Shown here: piece after piece, positions 43,828 through 52,859 of the stretch | Layout of the letters: the number at the start of each line of letters is the position of its first letter | Numbering within the stretch: position 1 is the stretch's first letter | Origin: Thalassospiraceae bacterium LMO-JJ14 | GTDB taxonomy: Bacteria; Pseudomonadota; Alphaproteobacteria; Rhodospirillales; Casp-alpha2 | Assembly: GCA_021555105.2 (NCBI GenBank) | Contig: CP134604.1 | Coordinates: 3,014,501 to 3,078,500, forward strand | Direction of reading: 5' to 3' | DNA length: 64,000 nucleotides | The notes under the pieces: generated by a model | What the model saw: only the letters and a program-made list of their open reading frames with translations | Told to the model about the DNA's origin: nothing | Databases searched by the model: none | Translations under genes and position numbers: made by a program

Positions 43828-46800
43828 TCAGTTAAGAGATGAGAGCGGCTCACCGCTCTTGAGCTTGTCACGGTAGGCCGTCAGGAATGTCTCGACTTCC
43901 TGGACCTTCGCCGTCACACGGCCGGGGTCAAGTGTGCCAATCGTTGCCGGCGCTGTTACCAACTCGAAGGCTTCGGCAAACTTGGTCCCTGCCATCGCCG
44001 GACCGTATTCACGCTTGATCTGGCTGACGGCGCGCTCACCACCGGAATTGGTCAGGGCAATGGCATAATTTATCAATCGCGTCGCCTGTACTTCGTTGAC
44101 CGGTAAGTCCGGTTTGGCACCGGATAGCTTGACCAAGAGCCGGAGCGATTTCGCAACTTCGCGCCAGTCGGCACTTTTCCAGAAAATCTCCATACGAAGC
44201 AGTTCAGCCTCTTCACTCAGGTCCGTTTCAAGCAGCGCCAGGGCATCTCCCGACCTGCCAAGCCCCATCAGGAGTTGCGCGCGCAAATGGCGGCGGAGCG
44301 TGACCAGTTCGCCTGGCAAACTTGCCTCATTGGTACCCTGTAGCACCTCAAGACCGAGTTGGAATTCTTCGGCAAGCGAATAGATCAGCGCAAGCCTTGC
44401 GCCAACGCGGGCTTTTTGCTCGCCAACAAGGCGGAACTGCACTTGCGCCTTCAGTATGTCGGCGGCTCTGTCGAGAAGATCCACCTCGACCAGCTTATCG
44501 GCGAGATTGCGAATCATTTCATCGCCGCGTGCCCCGGCAGGCGTCAGCTCCTTGAACTCATTATAGATGGCAATCGCTTTTACAGGATCGATCGCATCAG
44601 CCTGATTTCCGAGGAACAGCGTATTGAAGGTTTCGCTCATCTGCTTCGTGATCTCGGGGGCTTCGGCGAAATCGCGGAAATTGGTCGCCGCTTCCTTCAG
44701 GGTCGACAGACCTTCACGGTAAAAACCTTCATCCAGATACAGCGAACCAAGACGCCGGAGGTTGCTGAATTCCATCCTGTCGCCGCGCCACGCAAATCGG
44801 AGCTTCTCGTATTCTTCGATCGCCTGACGGAAATCGATCCGGCGCAGCTTCAAAAGCATTTCCGTCCGTGCGACCCGGGCACGGGCGCGCGAGGGACGGT
44901 GGTCGCTTTCCAATACTTCTTCCCAAAGCGATATGGCACCGTCAAAATCGCCATCCAGTTCCTTGAGCTTACCCTCGGCATATTTCAGCATCGCCTGCTC
45001 ACTCGGAGTCGGATTCTCCAGATTAAGCGCATCCAGGAACAGCCGTGCCCCCTGTCCATCACCGGTTTCGGCAGCAACCTCGGCGATCAGAATGCCGAGC
45101 GGCATTTTCAACGCCCGCGGATAATCGCGTGCGATGGAGCCGGTGAAACGCAGATCCCTTGCCGAGCCGATACGATCACCCATCATGGCATGCGCAGCGG
45201 CAGCCCAAAGCCTGCCCTCGTCATTTTCGGCGAGGCTCTCATGGTTCAAATCCTCAAGCGCCATTTCATATCGACCGAGCAGGAAATTTGCGCCCCCTCG
45301 CAGAATGCGGACCGAAGGATCGTTCTCGAGCAGAGGGATGTCGTCAATTGCAACACGGATCACGCCCAGCGTTTCCGGCGCAAAGGCGTTGGCGAAAAAG
45401 AACTTTGCGAGTTCAAGCCTGGCGGCGGACTTGCCCCGCTTCGGCGCATCGGCAACCTCGGCCTCATAGCGGCGGCGGTAAACGCGGAGCTGCTCGGTCG
45501 TAGCAAAATATTTCTCTAGTTCCTGAAGTGCGACAACCATCGCCCGCGATGCTGCGAGTTGCGCATGCGCAGCGGCATCATCAGAAACATTGGTGATTGC
45601 AAGACGAACGCCGGAGCTGCCGATTTCCGCCCCCTGGCGCAGCGAACGCACCCTGAGATCGTCGATCACCGGATTGATCACGATGCCCTGCGCCGCCGGC
45701 TGAATACTGAACTGAGGAAAGGTGAATTTACGTCCGACAGCCTGTCCCAGTGGAATCACAGGCACGACGACAAAATTATCGCCGATATTCGGATCGGATA
45801 TCGCAATCGGACGGCCGGGTTCGGGCACTGCGACGAAAACCCGCGCACCGACAGGTGAGTCCGGCTGTGCGGTTACTTCAAGCGCCGCCTGAGGGGCCAT
45901 CGGACGGGGTGCGAAGTCGATCACCCAGGCAAGTCCATCGCGGGCCACCGCGGGATTGTAGCGTTGCGACGTGCGGATACGCAGTACCGTCGCGCTGTCA
46001 TTGGGTATCTGCAGAATTTCAAAAGCCGCTTCGCCGGCCTGGAGTTGCAGCGCCGCCGCATCCACGGTCATCGGCTTGTCGAATACGATCCAGATCGCAC
46101 CGCCCCGGCGGAACGTCGCCGCCGCTACCGGCTCGTCGAAATCAAACCGGAATGCCAGTTGGTCCTGTCCCGGAGTTGCCGTCACACGGGCAGCCGTTGC
46201 CGGTGTGCCACCAACCGGTTCCTGGGCACGGGGTGAAAGCTCTTCTGAAATCGGCTCACTGGCAGCCGTAGCCGCCGTCGTTGGTGCCGCAGGCTGCGGC
46301 GCACCGCTCGGTGTCAGTGCGCGCGGCTGGGTGCTTTCGGCGGCATCTTGCGTCCGCTCAGCCGTCAAGCTGACCGGCGCGCCTTCTCCTCCGGCAGGGG
46401 CTGGAGGAACTTCGGGGGCGGCGGGGGGCGTCTCGACGGTTTCAACCGGAGCAACGGGCTGGGCCGGCGGCGCTGCTTCGTTCGTAGCGGCAGGCGATGG
46501 GGTCGCAGGTGCTTCAGGCGCCGCCGCTGCGACCGTTTCTGCAGGCAAGGCGACAGGATCCAGACTGCCGGATGGTTCACGGACATCGACAACCACTTTC
46601 GCGCCGGACAGGAAATCACGGATATTCGATGTCGACGGCACGGCCAGGGTTACGGTCGTCGTATTCCCGTTAACCGATGTCCGGGCGCCGCCTATCAAAC
46701 GCGCGCCGCCATCGGCAAGCGCACCAAGTTCAATCCGGGCAGGACGCTGAAAACTGATCGTCACAACACCGTTATCGCTACTGGCCTGATAAGGGGTTGC

Positions 46801-47385
46801 ATCTGCAAAATCAAAAACGATTCGTGTGTAATCCGGATGCTCGCCGGTTCGGACCCTGACTTCCGGGGCATCGGCAGGTGCCGCGCCTGTATTGGTTTGT
46901 TGGGCACTGGCCAGCGCACGGCTCTCGCGGACCGGTGCCACGGCGACATCAATAGTCCCCGTTTCATTCGCTGTAACGGGTGCAGGCGGCGGCGCTTTGT
47001 CAGCGACACTCTCGTCTTCAAGCAGTTCGATCGTAACCGCCGTCCCGGTATAGAAAGCGAAAACCTTAACCGGCTTTTCCAGACGGAAACTGACGGAACG
47101 GCCGTCCGCGCCTGCCTGGGGGTCGGCGACGATGCCTTTCAGGCCGTCCGCAATGGACGCAAAGTTACCTTGAACAGGGCGCGAAAACCGGACGTTCAAC
47201 CGCCCGTTTTCAACGCTGTGCTTATAGGCAACAGGCACCTGCCAGGCAAAAGTGATCAGCGAGGATTTGCCCGATTGTTCGGTCCGCACTGGAATACGTT
47301 CAGCTTGGGCATGCGTCACGGCCATGCCGGATAACGCCAGCAGCACCGACATAAAGGCAATGGATTGGATCACCGGGCGCATCAT
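43828..47385 (-). CDS. Large exported protein with AMIN-like and TPR regions
   Basis: A 1185-residue protein with a signal peptide (about residues 1-28, ending AVTHAQA). The region about 30-130 and the YTRIVFDFADATPYQAS region near 185 look like AMIN-type beta domains, which bind peptidoglycan or periplasmic partners. A long Ala/Pro/Thr-rich linker lies near 280-400, followed by another AMIN-like stretch (LAFRFDFDEPVAAATF). The C-terminal half is helical with TPR-like repeats (LFLDALNLENPTPSEQAMLK, EGLSTLKEAATNFRDFAEAP). Its start overlaps the stop of the MotB-like gene by one base, so it is coupled to it. A periplasmic scaffold linked to the flagellar motor is inferred. No exact family name was recognised. 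Confidence 0.75.
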   Translation of the reverse strand: MMRPVIQSIAFMSVLLALSGMAVTHAQAERIPVRTEQSGKSSLITFAWQVPVAYKHSVENGRLNVRFSRPVQGNFASIADGLKGIVADPQAGADGRSVSFRLEKPVKVFAFYTGTAVTIELLEDESVADKAPPPAPVTANETGTIDVAVAPVRESRALASAQQTNTGAAPADAPEVRVRTGEHPDYTRIVFDFADATPYQASSDNGVVTISFQRPARIELGALADGGARLIGGARTSVNGNTTTVTLAVPSTSNIRDFLSGAKVVVDVREPSGSLDPVALPAETVAAAAPEAPATPSPAATNEAAPPAQPVAPVETVETPPAAPEVPPAPAGGEGAPVSLTAERTQDAAESTQPRALTPSGAPQPAAPTTAATAASEPISEELSPRAQEPVGGTPATAARVTATPGQDQLAFRFDFDEPVAAATFRRGGAIWIVFDKPMTVDAAALQLQAGEAAFEILQIPNDSATVLRIRTSQRYNPAVARDGLAWVIDFAPRPMAPQAALEVTAQPDSPVGARVFVAVPEPGRPIAISDPNIGDNFVVVPVIPLGQAVGRKFTFPQFSIQPAAQGIVINPVIDDLRVRSLRQGAEIGSSGVRLAITNVSDDAAAHAQLAASRAMVVALQELEKYFATTEQLRVYRRRYEAEVADAPKRGKSAARLELAKFFFANAFAPETLGVIRVAIDDIPLLENDPSVRILRGGANFLLGRYEMALEDLNHESLAENDEGRLWAAAAHAMMGDRIGSARDLRFTGSIARDYPRALKMPLGILIAEVAAETGDGQGARLFLDALNLENPTPSEQAMLKYAEGKLKELDGDFDGAISLWEEVLESDHRPSRARARVARTEMLLKLRRIDFRQAIEEYEKLRFAWRGDRMEFSNLRRLGSLYLDEGFYREGLSTLKEAATNFRDFAEAPEITKQMSETFNTLFLGNQADAIDPVKAIAIYNEFKELTPAGARGDEMIRNLADKLVEVDLLDRAADILKAQVQFRLVGEQKARVGARLALIYSLAEEFQLGLEVLQGTNEASLPGELVTLRRHLRAQLLMGLGRSGDALALLETDLSEEAELLRMEIFWKSADWREVAKSLRLLVKLSGAKPDLPVNEVQATRLINYAIALTNSGGERAVSQIKREYGPAMAGTKFAEAFELVTAPATIGTLDPGRVTAKVQEVETFLTAYRDKLKSGEPLSSLN

Positions 47386-48110
47386 CAGAACGTCCTCGAT
47401 GTCGGCATGATTATGATATCGACTCTGCGGGCCAGCTTGCGTTTCTCGGCATCGCTGAGCGACGGCAGACGGTTATACTGCGTCGCGGCATAACCCAGTG
47501 CGACGATCTTTTCTTCGTATCCACCTCGCCTGATGGCATTGGCGACGGCCGCCGCCCGGGCGATTGAGAGTTCCCAGTTGGAGGTATAGGCACTGCCGCC
47601 GGGCGGCGCGGGGTCGGTGTGGCCTGTGACGGCGATGCCATTGCCGACATTGTCGAACATGGCACCAAGCGTGTGCATTGCCCCCTGGGCGCGTTCCGTG
47701 ATCACGGCGGCGCCGGGCTCGAACAAAAGATCGCCCGGCAATGCGAGCATCAGCCGATCCTCGAGCCTGACGATCAGAACGTCACGTAACAACGGATCGT
47801 TCGACAGGTTTTCCTCGATCACCCCAGCCAGATAATCCAGATTGACGGCACGGCGCTGAAACAACGTACCGATGTTCAGTTGCGCCGATGGTTTGCTGAC
47901 GGTTTCTTCAATCGCCGGGTTCAAGGTCTGCGACAGTGAATCGATAATCTTGTCCCATTCGTCGATCTTGACGTTCGACATCGCGAACAACAGGACAAAA
48001 AAGGTCAAAAGCAGGGACACCAGATCGGTAAATGTGAGCATCCACATCTTAGTGTTGTGATGCTCAGGTTCTTCGACATGATCAAGGGTCAGCAGCACGT
48101 CGCGTCTCAT
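47385..48110 (-). CDS. MotB-like OmpA-domain protein, second of the pair
   Basis: A 241-residue protein. A single membrane helix contains the stator signature TFTDLVSLLLTFFVLLFAMS, with D29 at the place of the proton-binding aspartate of MotB. The periplasmic part carries an OmpA-type peptidoglycan-binding domain (GHTDPAPPGGSAYTSNWELS, ARAAAVANAI, LARRVDIIIM). No MotA is adjacent. Its ATG overlaps the stop of the upstream MotB-like gene (ATGA), and its stop overlaps the TPR start. Confidence 0.85.
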   Translation of the reverse strand: MRRDVLLTLDHVEEPEHHNTKMWMLTFTDLVSLLLTFFVLLFAMSNVKIDEWDKIIDSLSQTLNPAIEETVSKPSAQLNIGTLFQRRAVNLDYLAGVIEENLSNDPLLRDVLIVRLEDRLMLALPGDLLFEPGAAVITERAQGAMHTLGAMFDNVGNGIAVTGHTDPAPPGGSAYTSNWELSIARAAAVANAIRRGGYEEKIVALGYAATQYNRLPSLSDAEKRKLARRVDIIIMPTSRTF

Positions 48111-48892
48111 GGCTCGCCCCCAGCCTGTCCCGGTGTCTGTCCCGCTGCTTGGCCTGCAGGCTGTTCAACAGTATCTGCCGGCAACGTCCGTTTGCGCATT
48201 TCCTCAAGCGCCTCTTCGAAACGGGTTTCGGTTTCCTCTATACCACGCACCCAGAACCACATGGAGACGTTGCCCTGATCTCCACTCTTGATGCCGACGG
48301 AAACACTGTCTGGCGGTGCACCGCGGCCAACCATTGTGCGCGCCAGTTCTCCGACACGGGCCATATCAAGACCCTGTTGCAAGGGCAGATAAAAATTCCC
48401 TGTCAGCGGCGTACCGATAATGACTTCCATATCCTGGCGCAGGCCCGGTGCCCGGTTCGACAGCGAGGCCACGACACGATCCAGCAACGGCAGCATATCC
48501 TCGCGCACGGAGATCTCATCGGCCTTGAAAAGCGCACTGGTCGGCATCCTCAGTCGCATCAGCCGGCCCGGCTGCACAACTTCGATCTTTTCAATCTGCA
48601 CGGCCGTCGAAAAGGTCGACGTAATTTGTTCCTGGAATGCCTCGCCGGCAATAATGTCGCCGTCCTTGGCATTAAATTCTGTCGCGTCGGAGGTCGGCGG
48701 CAAGACCGTGGTAAAAGTGGACGATAAACTATCCATCACCGCTGTCGATTTGACCGTCTCGAAGGTCGAAATCGACACCAGCATGATAAAGAACGCCAGA
48801 ACCAGAAGGAACAGACCCAAAAAGATCGGCACGATATCCGGCATTTGTACCGGCTCATCGGCGGGAAGTTCCAATTCCAGGTCTTTCAGCAT
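48107..48892 (-). CDS. MotB-like protein, first of the pair, divergent OmpA region
   Basis: About 261 residues. The membrane helix PDIVPIFLGLFLLVLAFFIM has an aspartate (D19) at the position of the MotB proton carrier. The periplasmic part is only loosely like MotB: the usual TDxxP...NWELSxxRA signature is replaced by IGTPLTGNFYLPLQQGLDMA. A Gln/Pro/Gly-rich tail follows. A TTG frame start at 48934 would overlap the cheY-like gene; the ATG at 48892 has a GTGAGG site and follows the cheY stop by 16 bases, so it was chosen. Confidence 0.75.
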   Translation of the reverse strand: MLKDLELELPADEPVQMPDIVPIFLGLFLLVLAFFIMLVSISTFETVKSTAVMDSLSSTFTTVLPPTSDATEFNAKDGDIIAGEAFQEQITSTFSTAVQIEKIEVVQPGRLMRLRMPTSALFKADEISVREDMLPLLDRVVASLSNRAPGLRQDMEVIIGTPLTGNFYLPLQQGLDMARVGELARTMVGRGAPPDSVSVGIKSGDQGNVSMWFWVRGIEETETRFEEALEEMRKRTLPADTVEQPAGQAAGQTPGQAGGEP

Positions 48893-48908
48893 ATCCCCGG
48901 CCTCACGT

Positions 48909-49295
48909 TCAAAAGTCGCCCAAAACGCTGACAAGCTTGGTCTTCAGCGTCTCGGCCGTGAACGGTTTGATGATATAGTTCGATACACCGGCCTGCTTTG
49001 CAGCAATGACGTTCTCGGTCCGGCTTTCCGCAGTCACCAGAATGAACGGCAAATCCTTTAAAACCGCATCTGCGCGGACTTCCTTTAGCAGCTCGAAGCC
49101 ACTCATCGGCTCCATGTTCCAGTCTGAAATGACCATCCCGTAATTGCCTTCGCGCAACTTGCCGAGGGCATCGCCACCGTTCGTTGCTTCGTCGACATTG
49201 GTAAATTTCAATTGTCTGAGCAGACTCTTCAGAACCTTGAGCATGGTCTGGTAGTCGTCCACGATCAGGACTTTCATGCCCAAGTCTACGGCCAT
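48909..49295 (-). CDS. CheY-like single-domain response regulator
   Basis: About 128 residues. Receiver motifs are KVLIVDDYQTMLKVLKSLLR, the phospho-acceptor in GMVISDWNMEPMSG, the switch threonine in PFILVTAESR and the lysine in YIIKPF. The sequence is close to chemotaxis CheY. Its place behind fliM, motE and DUF6468 genes suggests it binds the FliM switch. The ATG at 49295 has a GGGAG site; a TTG four codons earlier is less likely. Confidence 0.88.
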   Translation of the reverse strand: MAVDLGMKVLIVDDYQTMLKVLKSLLRQLKFTNVDEATNGGDALGKLREGNYGMVISDWNMEPMSGFELLKEVRADAVLKDLPFILVTAESRTENVIAAKQAGVSNYIIKPFTAETLKTKLVSVLGDF

Positions 49296-49435
49296 TTCCG
49301 CTCCCAAATACCCGGCCAGTCTGCTTCAGGCTCTCCTGAAAATGCATCATCACCGGTGTCCCAATCAGATTTTCTTATGAAAATCCGATAATTTCAGGCA
49401 ACACCCCTGCTGCCTGACTTATTCTGGCCCGTACC

Positions 49436-50155
49436 CTACAGGCCACCGACGGAGCGCGGCAGTTCCCGCAGCGCCCGCAATTCAACGGTTACCTCACGTG
49501 CGCGATCCGGATTCATCTGCGCCATCACAGGCGCCAGTTTGCGTTCCTTCATCCGCTCCGCAACCTCAAGCAAGGTACCCATTTCCAGATCTTCGAAAAT
49601 GCGCGCAGCATCCTTCGGTTTCATGTTCTCGTAAATCTTGACCAGGCTGCCGAGTTTCTTTTCCTGCTGTTCATCGAACACCTTGATCCGGTCCTCGATA
49701 ACCACGCGCAGGTCTTCAAGCTCTGCAACACGGCGCTCGATCCTGATCTCGGCAGCGCGCAATAATCCTTCGCGGGCTTCAAGCTCGCGCGACTTCGCCG
49801 CCAGCTCATCCCGGCGCTCGGCCAACCGCATCAGGATTTCGATCTCCGCCGGCGTCAGCAGCGTCGGGTCATCGGTAATCAGCTTGCTTGGATCCTGCCG
49901 CACCGTCGTTGCGCCTTCAGCCGGCTCACTCGGCAATGGCTCGACGGCAGGCACTGCAGCCGCCTCCTGCGGTGCTGCGCCATCCGCCGGCTGAGCATTC
50001 GGATCGGTTTGCGCACGCGCTTCGGAAACATTGATCGTGCCGTCGAGAAGGTTGTCGATACCTTCCCAGATATCCCCGACCCTTACTGTCAGCATGAGCG
50101 TGGCAGCAAAGATCGTCAGCGGCAGGAAGCGGATCTTCGAAATGAGTTTTTTCAT
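49436..50155 (-). CDS. motE: MotE-like flagellar motor protein
   Basis: A 239-residue protein. An N-terminal membrane helix (FLPLTIFAATLMLTV) precedes a Pro/Ala-rich linker, a coiled coil (LMRLAERRDELAAKSRELEA and onward), and a C-terminal MgtE-N-like domain (KIYENMKPKDAARIFEDLE, VAERMKERKLAPVMAQMNPD). This order is that of MotE, the chaperone of the periplasmic motility protein MotC in rhizobia. No motC was recognised, so its client here may be another periplasmic protein. Confidence 0.82.
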   Translation of the reverse strand: MKKLISKIRFLPLTIFAATLMLTVRVGDIWEGIDNLLDGTINVSEARAQTDPNAQPADGAAPQEAAAVPAVEPLPSEPAEGATTVRQDPSKLITDDPTLLTPAEIEILMRLAERRDELAAKSRELEAREGLLRAAEIRIERRVAELEDLRVVIEDRIKVFDEQQEKKLGSLVKIYENMKPKDAARIFEDLEMGTLLEVAERMKERKLAPVMAQMNPDRAREVTVELRALRELPRSVGGL

Positions 50156-50176
50156 ACCTGTTCTCGGCTCCCGTGC

Positions 50177-50671
50177 TTAACCGGCATCGCGTAAGGCGCG
50201 AAGCAATTCACGCTCGGCCTCGGAGCGTGGTTCGATCCCGGTGCTGCTGCCCCGGCCGGTTTGCGGTGCCTCGGCCTCACGGGGCTCGACCTCCGGTGCT
50301 TTTCTAGGTTGCGCCCCATTTACGCTAGTCGATGGAGGCTTCGGCACGACACCAAGGCCGTCACGGGCCTCGCGCACCAGATCTTCAAGCCGGTCCGCTG
50401 TCGAACCGCCGCGATCGGCAAGAAAAGAAATATCGTCACGCAGGGTTTGCGCGCGCTGCATCTGGATATCCAGTGCCTGGGCGACGGTCCGCAACTGGTT
50501 CAGGTTTTCTTCGGCGCGCTGTGTCGATTCACCGAAAGTTCTGGCAAGGCTTTCCAGATCCTTCTTGTCTTTACGCAATCTGTTCAGTCGTTTGTTCAGA
50601 ACCATCGCATAACCGATGGTCACCACCAGAAGTACGGCGACGGCGATATCAATAATCAGGGTATAAGGCAT
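50177..50671 (-). CDS. DUF6468 flagellar-cluster membrane protein
   Basis: A 164-residue protein with an N-terminal membrane helix (IIDIAVAVLLVVTIGYAMVL), a basic juxtamembrane segment (NKRLNRLRKDKKDLE) and a coiled-coil middle. A proline- and charge-rich tail ends RELLRALRDAG. It matches the DUF6468 proteins found beside fliM and motE in Rhodospirillales. Function is unknown. It lies 32 bases after fliM and 22 before motE in the same operon. Confidence 0.78.
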   Translation of the reverse strand: MPYTLIIDIAVAVLLVVTIGYAMVLNKRLNRLRKDKKDLESLARTFGESTQRAEENLNQLRTVAQALDIQMQRAQTLRDDISFLADRGGSTADRLEDLVREARDGLGVVPKPPSTSVNGAQPRKAPEVEPREAEAPQTGRGSSTGIEPRSEAERELLRALRDAG

Positions 50672-50702
50672 CGCTCAGTATCCTTCGTCCGTTTTCCGTA
50701 TC

Positions 50703-51845
50703 TCAACCGTTGCGGGGCGCTTTGACGATCCGATCGCCGATCCGGACCGCAATCCGGCTCCCCTTGCGGCCCATGCGACCGGTGTACATCGGCACATCGC
50801 CGCACACCAGTTGCACCGGTGAATCCTGCGTCGCACTCAGCATGATCCTGGAGCCGACCTTGAGATCGAAGACATCGCGGAGCTTCATGATCTGCGTGTC
50901 GATAACCGCTTCGAGATCGACATCGGTAACCCATAACTCTTCGGCGAGGTGCGTCTCCCAGATGGTATCGCGGCCGAACTTCTCCCCCATGAACATCTGC
51001 AGAAGAAGTTCCCGCACAGGCTCGAGCGTGGCGTAAGGCAGAAGCAATTCAAGCCTGCCACCACGGTCTTCCATGTCAATCCGGAGCCGGGCCACGATCG
51101 CCGCGTTGGAAGGCCTGGAAATCGTCGCAAAGCGCGGGTTGGTTTCAAGGCGGTCAAAACGGAAAGTCACCGGGCTCAGCGGCTCGAACGCCGCGGACAG
51201 ATCGCCCAGCATGACATGAACCATCCGTTCAACCAGCGATCGTTCAATAGTCGTATAGGGCCTGCCCTCGATCCGCATTGCCGCGGTCCCCCGGCGCCCA
51301 CCCAGCAAAACGTCGACAATCGAATAAATCAGAGAACTGTCGACCGTGATCAGGCCGTAGTTGTCCCATTCTTCCGCCTTGAAAACGCTCAGCATCGCCG
51401 GCAGGGGAATGGAGTTCAGATAATCGCCGAAACGGATCGAGGCGATGTTGTCGAGCGAAACCTCGACGTTGTCGGAAGTAAAATTACGCAGCGATGTCGA
51501 CATCAACCGCACCAGACGGTCAAAGACGACTTCCAGCATCGGCAGACGTTCATAGGAAACAAGAGCCGAGGACAGAATGGCCTGGATACCGGCACGTTCA
51601 CCGGCCTCATCGCCCTCTTCGTCGAAACCCAGCAGTGAGTCGATTTCATCCTGGTTGAGGACACGGGTAGCCTCACGCGGCGGGGCGCCGGAATCATCGT
51701 CATCGCCGCCATCATCGTCGCTGGTCATCATGGCTTCCCATTCAGCGGCAAGTTCGTCTTCGCCGCCTTCTCCGCCCTCGCCTTCGCCCTCTTCGAGAGC
51801 AGCGTCCCACTCAGCCGCTAATGCGTCGTCATCACCAGGCGCCAT
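50703..51845 (-). CDS. fliM: Flagellar motor switch protein FliM with extended N-terminus
   Basis: A 380-residue C-ring protein. The middle domain begins RLPMLEVVFDRLVRLMSTSL, and the stretch EWDNYGLITVDSSLIYSIVD is typical. The C-terminal SpoA domain ends with MGRKGSRIAVRIGDRIV. The CheY-binding motif LNQDEIDSLLG, normally near residue 6, starts at residue 63. The preceding acidic extension contains LAAEWDA (9-15) and LAAEWEA (32-38). It is second in the leftward operon after fliL. No fliN or fliG is in the window. Confidence 0.95.
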   Translation of the reverse strand: MAPGDDDALAAEWDAALEEGEGEGGEGGEDELAAEWEAMMTSDDDGGDDDDSGAPPREATRVLNQDEIDSLLGFDEEGDEAGERAGIQAILSSALVSYERLPMLEVVFDRLVRLMSTSLRNFTSDNVEVSLDNIASIRFGDYLNSIPLPAMLSVFKAEEWDNYGLITVDSSLIYSIVDVLLGGRRGTAAMRIEGRPYTTIERSLVERMVHVMLGDLSAAFEPLSPVTFRFDRLETNPRFATISRPSNAAIVARLRIDMEDRGGRLELLLPYATLEPVRELLLQMFMGEKFGRDTIWETHLAEELWVTDVDLEAVIDTQIMKLRDVFDLKVGSRIMLSATQDSPVQLVCGDVPMYTGRMGRKGSRIAVRIGDRIVKAPRNG

Positions 51846-51887
51846 TCGAAGTCGCCTCCTTCCGCCAAGACCGTGTCGTTAACGGCC

Positions 51888-52424
51888 TCATTGAATCAAC
51901 ATTTCCTTGAACAGGATGTCCCTGACCTTAACCGGCGCGACGGCGGCGCGAATCCGGGTCAGAAGTTCCTCGCGAAGCCTGTACATTCCGGCGGAACCGT
52001 CCAGGTCCTCGACCCTTAATTCACGCAGATAAACGTTGAAGTTATCCATCACCCGCGCGATTACCGCTTCGACTTTCGGTTTGTCCTCTTCAAGTTCCAA
52101 CTCCAGGCTGACCTGGATTTTGATGAATCTCGCTTTTCGTCCTGCGGTATTCAGATTCACCGTCAATGACGGCAACTCGTAAAACACCGATGGACCTTTT
52201 TCGCCTTCGACGGTCTCCGACGTATGATCCGGTTCGCCGACAATCATCTTGATGACCGGGTCGAGCAATCCGGTGAAATACGCGCCGGCCAGACCACCCA
52301 GTACCAGAAGAATGACGACAATGATGATGATCAGTAGTTTCTTCTTACCGCCTGACCCTGAAGGCGCGGCTTCCTCGCCTCCGCCATCCGCAGATACTTC
52401 GTCGTCTTCGTCTTCCTCGGCCAT
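51888..52424 (-). CDS. fliL: Flagellar basal body-associated protein FliL
   Basis: About 178 residues. An acidic cytoplasmic N-terminus (MAEEDEDDEVSADGGGEEAA) and basic GGKKK precede one membrane helix (LLIIIIVVILLVLGGLAGAY). The periplasmic stomatin-like FliL domain has YELPSLTVNLNTAG and ARFIKIQVSLELE, and ends VRDILFKEMLIQ. FliL surrounds the stator units. A frame start ten codons upstream exists, but the ATG at 52424 has an AGAGG site and the usual N-terminus. It opens the leftward operon. Confidence 0.93.
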   Translation of the reverse strand: MAEEDEDDEVSADGGGEEAAPSGSGGKKKLLIIIIVVILLVLGGLAGAYFTGLLDPVIKMIVGEPDHTSETVEGEKGPSVFYELPSLTVNLNTAGRKARFIKIQVSLELELEEDKPKVEAVIARVMDNFNVYLRELRVEDLDGSAGMYRLREELLTRIRAAVAPVKVRDILFKEMLIQ

Positions 52425-52859
52425 GAGCCCTCTTCTCCGGAACAGGACCGGCAAAGCCGAACCGTCCCAATCGGTCTATGAACTATAGTCCGCGTTTGGT
52501 TAACAAGTTATTGCCAACGGCGGTTCCGGCCTCTCCGAACTTATTCCCCGCATTTTCGTCAAAGTTTTGCTGAGCAAGGCGTTGCAGCGAATCACAAGAT
52601 ACCAAATAGGGCGTTCAAGGGGCAACAACACTACGACATCTTGCCAATTTAACTCAAATCCGCTCACACGGCATTTCCTGCCCGGTAAAGGATGCACGCC
52701 GAACCTGAATTTACCATGCCTCGCCCTCCCCAAGTTAATGCTAATCCATTGATAATATTACCATTATTAATTTGGCACGGGTGATGCATATGTACCGGCA
52801 AAGGCACACCGGCTGCTTGCCGGACAGATGCCTAAGAACGGGAATAAGGATTGTGGACA
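52425..52859. other. Divergent intergenic region between fliL and flgF
   Basis: About 435 bases with no supported gene. The rightward half carries the sigma-54 element of the flgF operon (52772-52788). The leftward fliL operon promoter is not evident: a TTGGCA read on the minus strand near 52512 lacks a correctly spaced GC. The 52740-52772 part is A+T-rich (GATAATATTACCATTATTAA), a possible activator or IHF-binding area. Confidence 0.6.
52772..52788 (+). promoter_or_regulatory. Sigma-54 promoter of flgF operon
   Basis: TTGGCACGGGTGATGCA: the GG of the -24 element (52774-52775) and the GC of the -12 element (52786-52787) are separated by exactly ten bases, and TGGCACG matches the consensus. 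It lies about 72 bases before the flgF ATG. Sigma-54 control of rod and hook genes is usual in polar-flagellate Proteobacteria. Confidence 0.8.

Noticed and set aside
46348-47334. Plus-strand open frame with Arg- and Gly-rich translation
   Set aside because: Antisense to the TPR gene N-terminal part; the low-complexity composition is that of a complementary strand of Ala/Pro-rich coding DNA.
52495-52520. Leftward TTGGCA as sigma-54 promoter of fliL
   Set aside because: No GC dinucleotide at the required ten-base distance from the GG.
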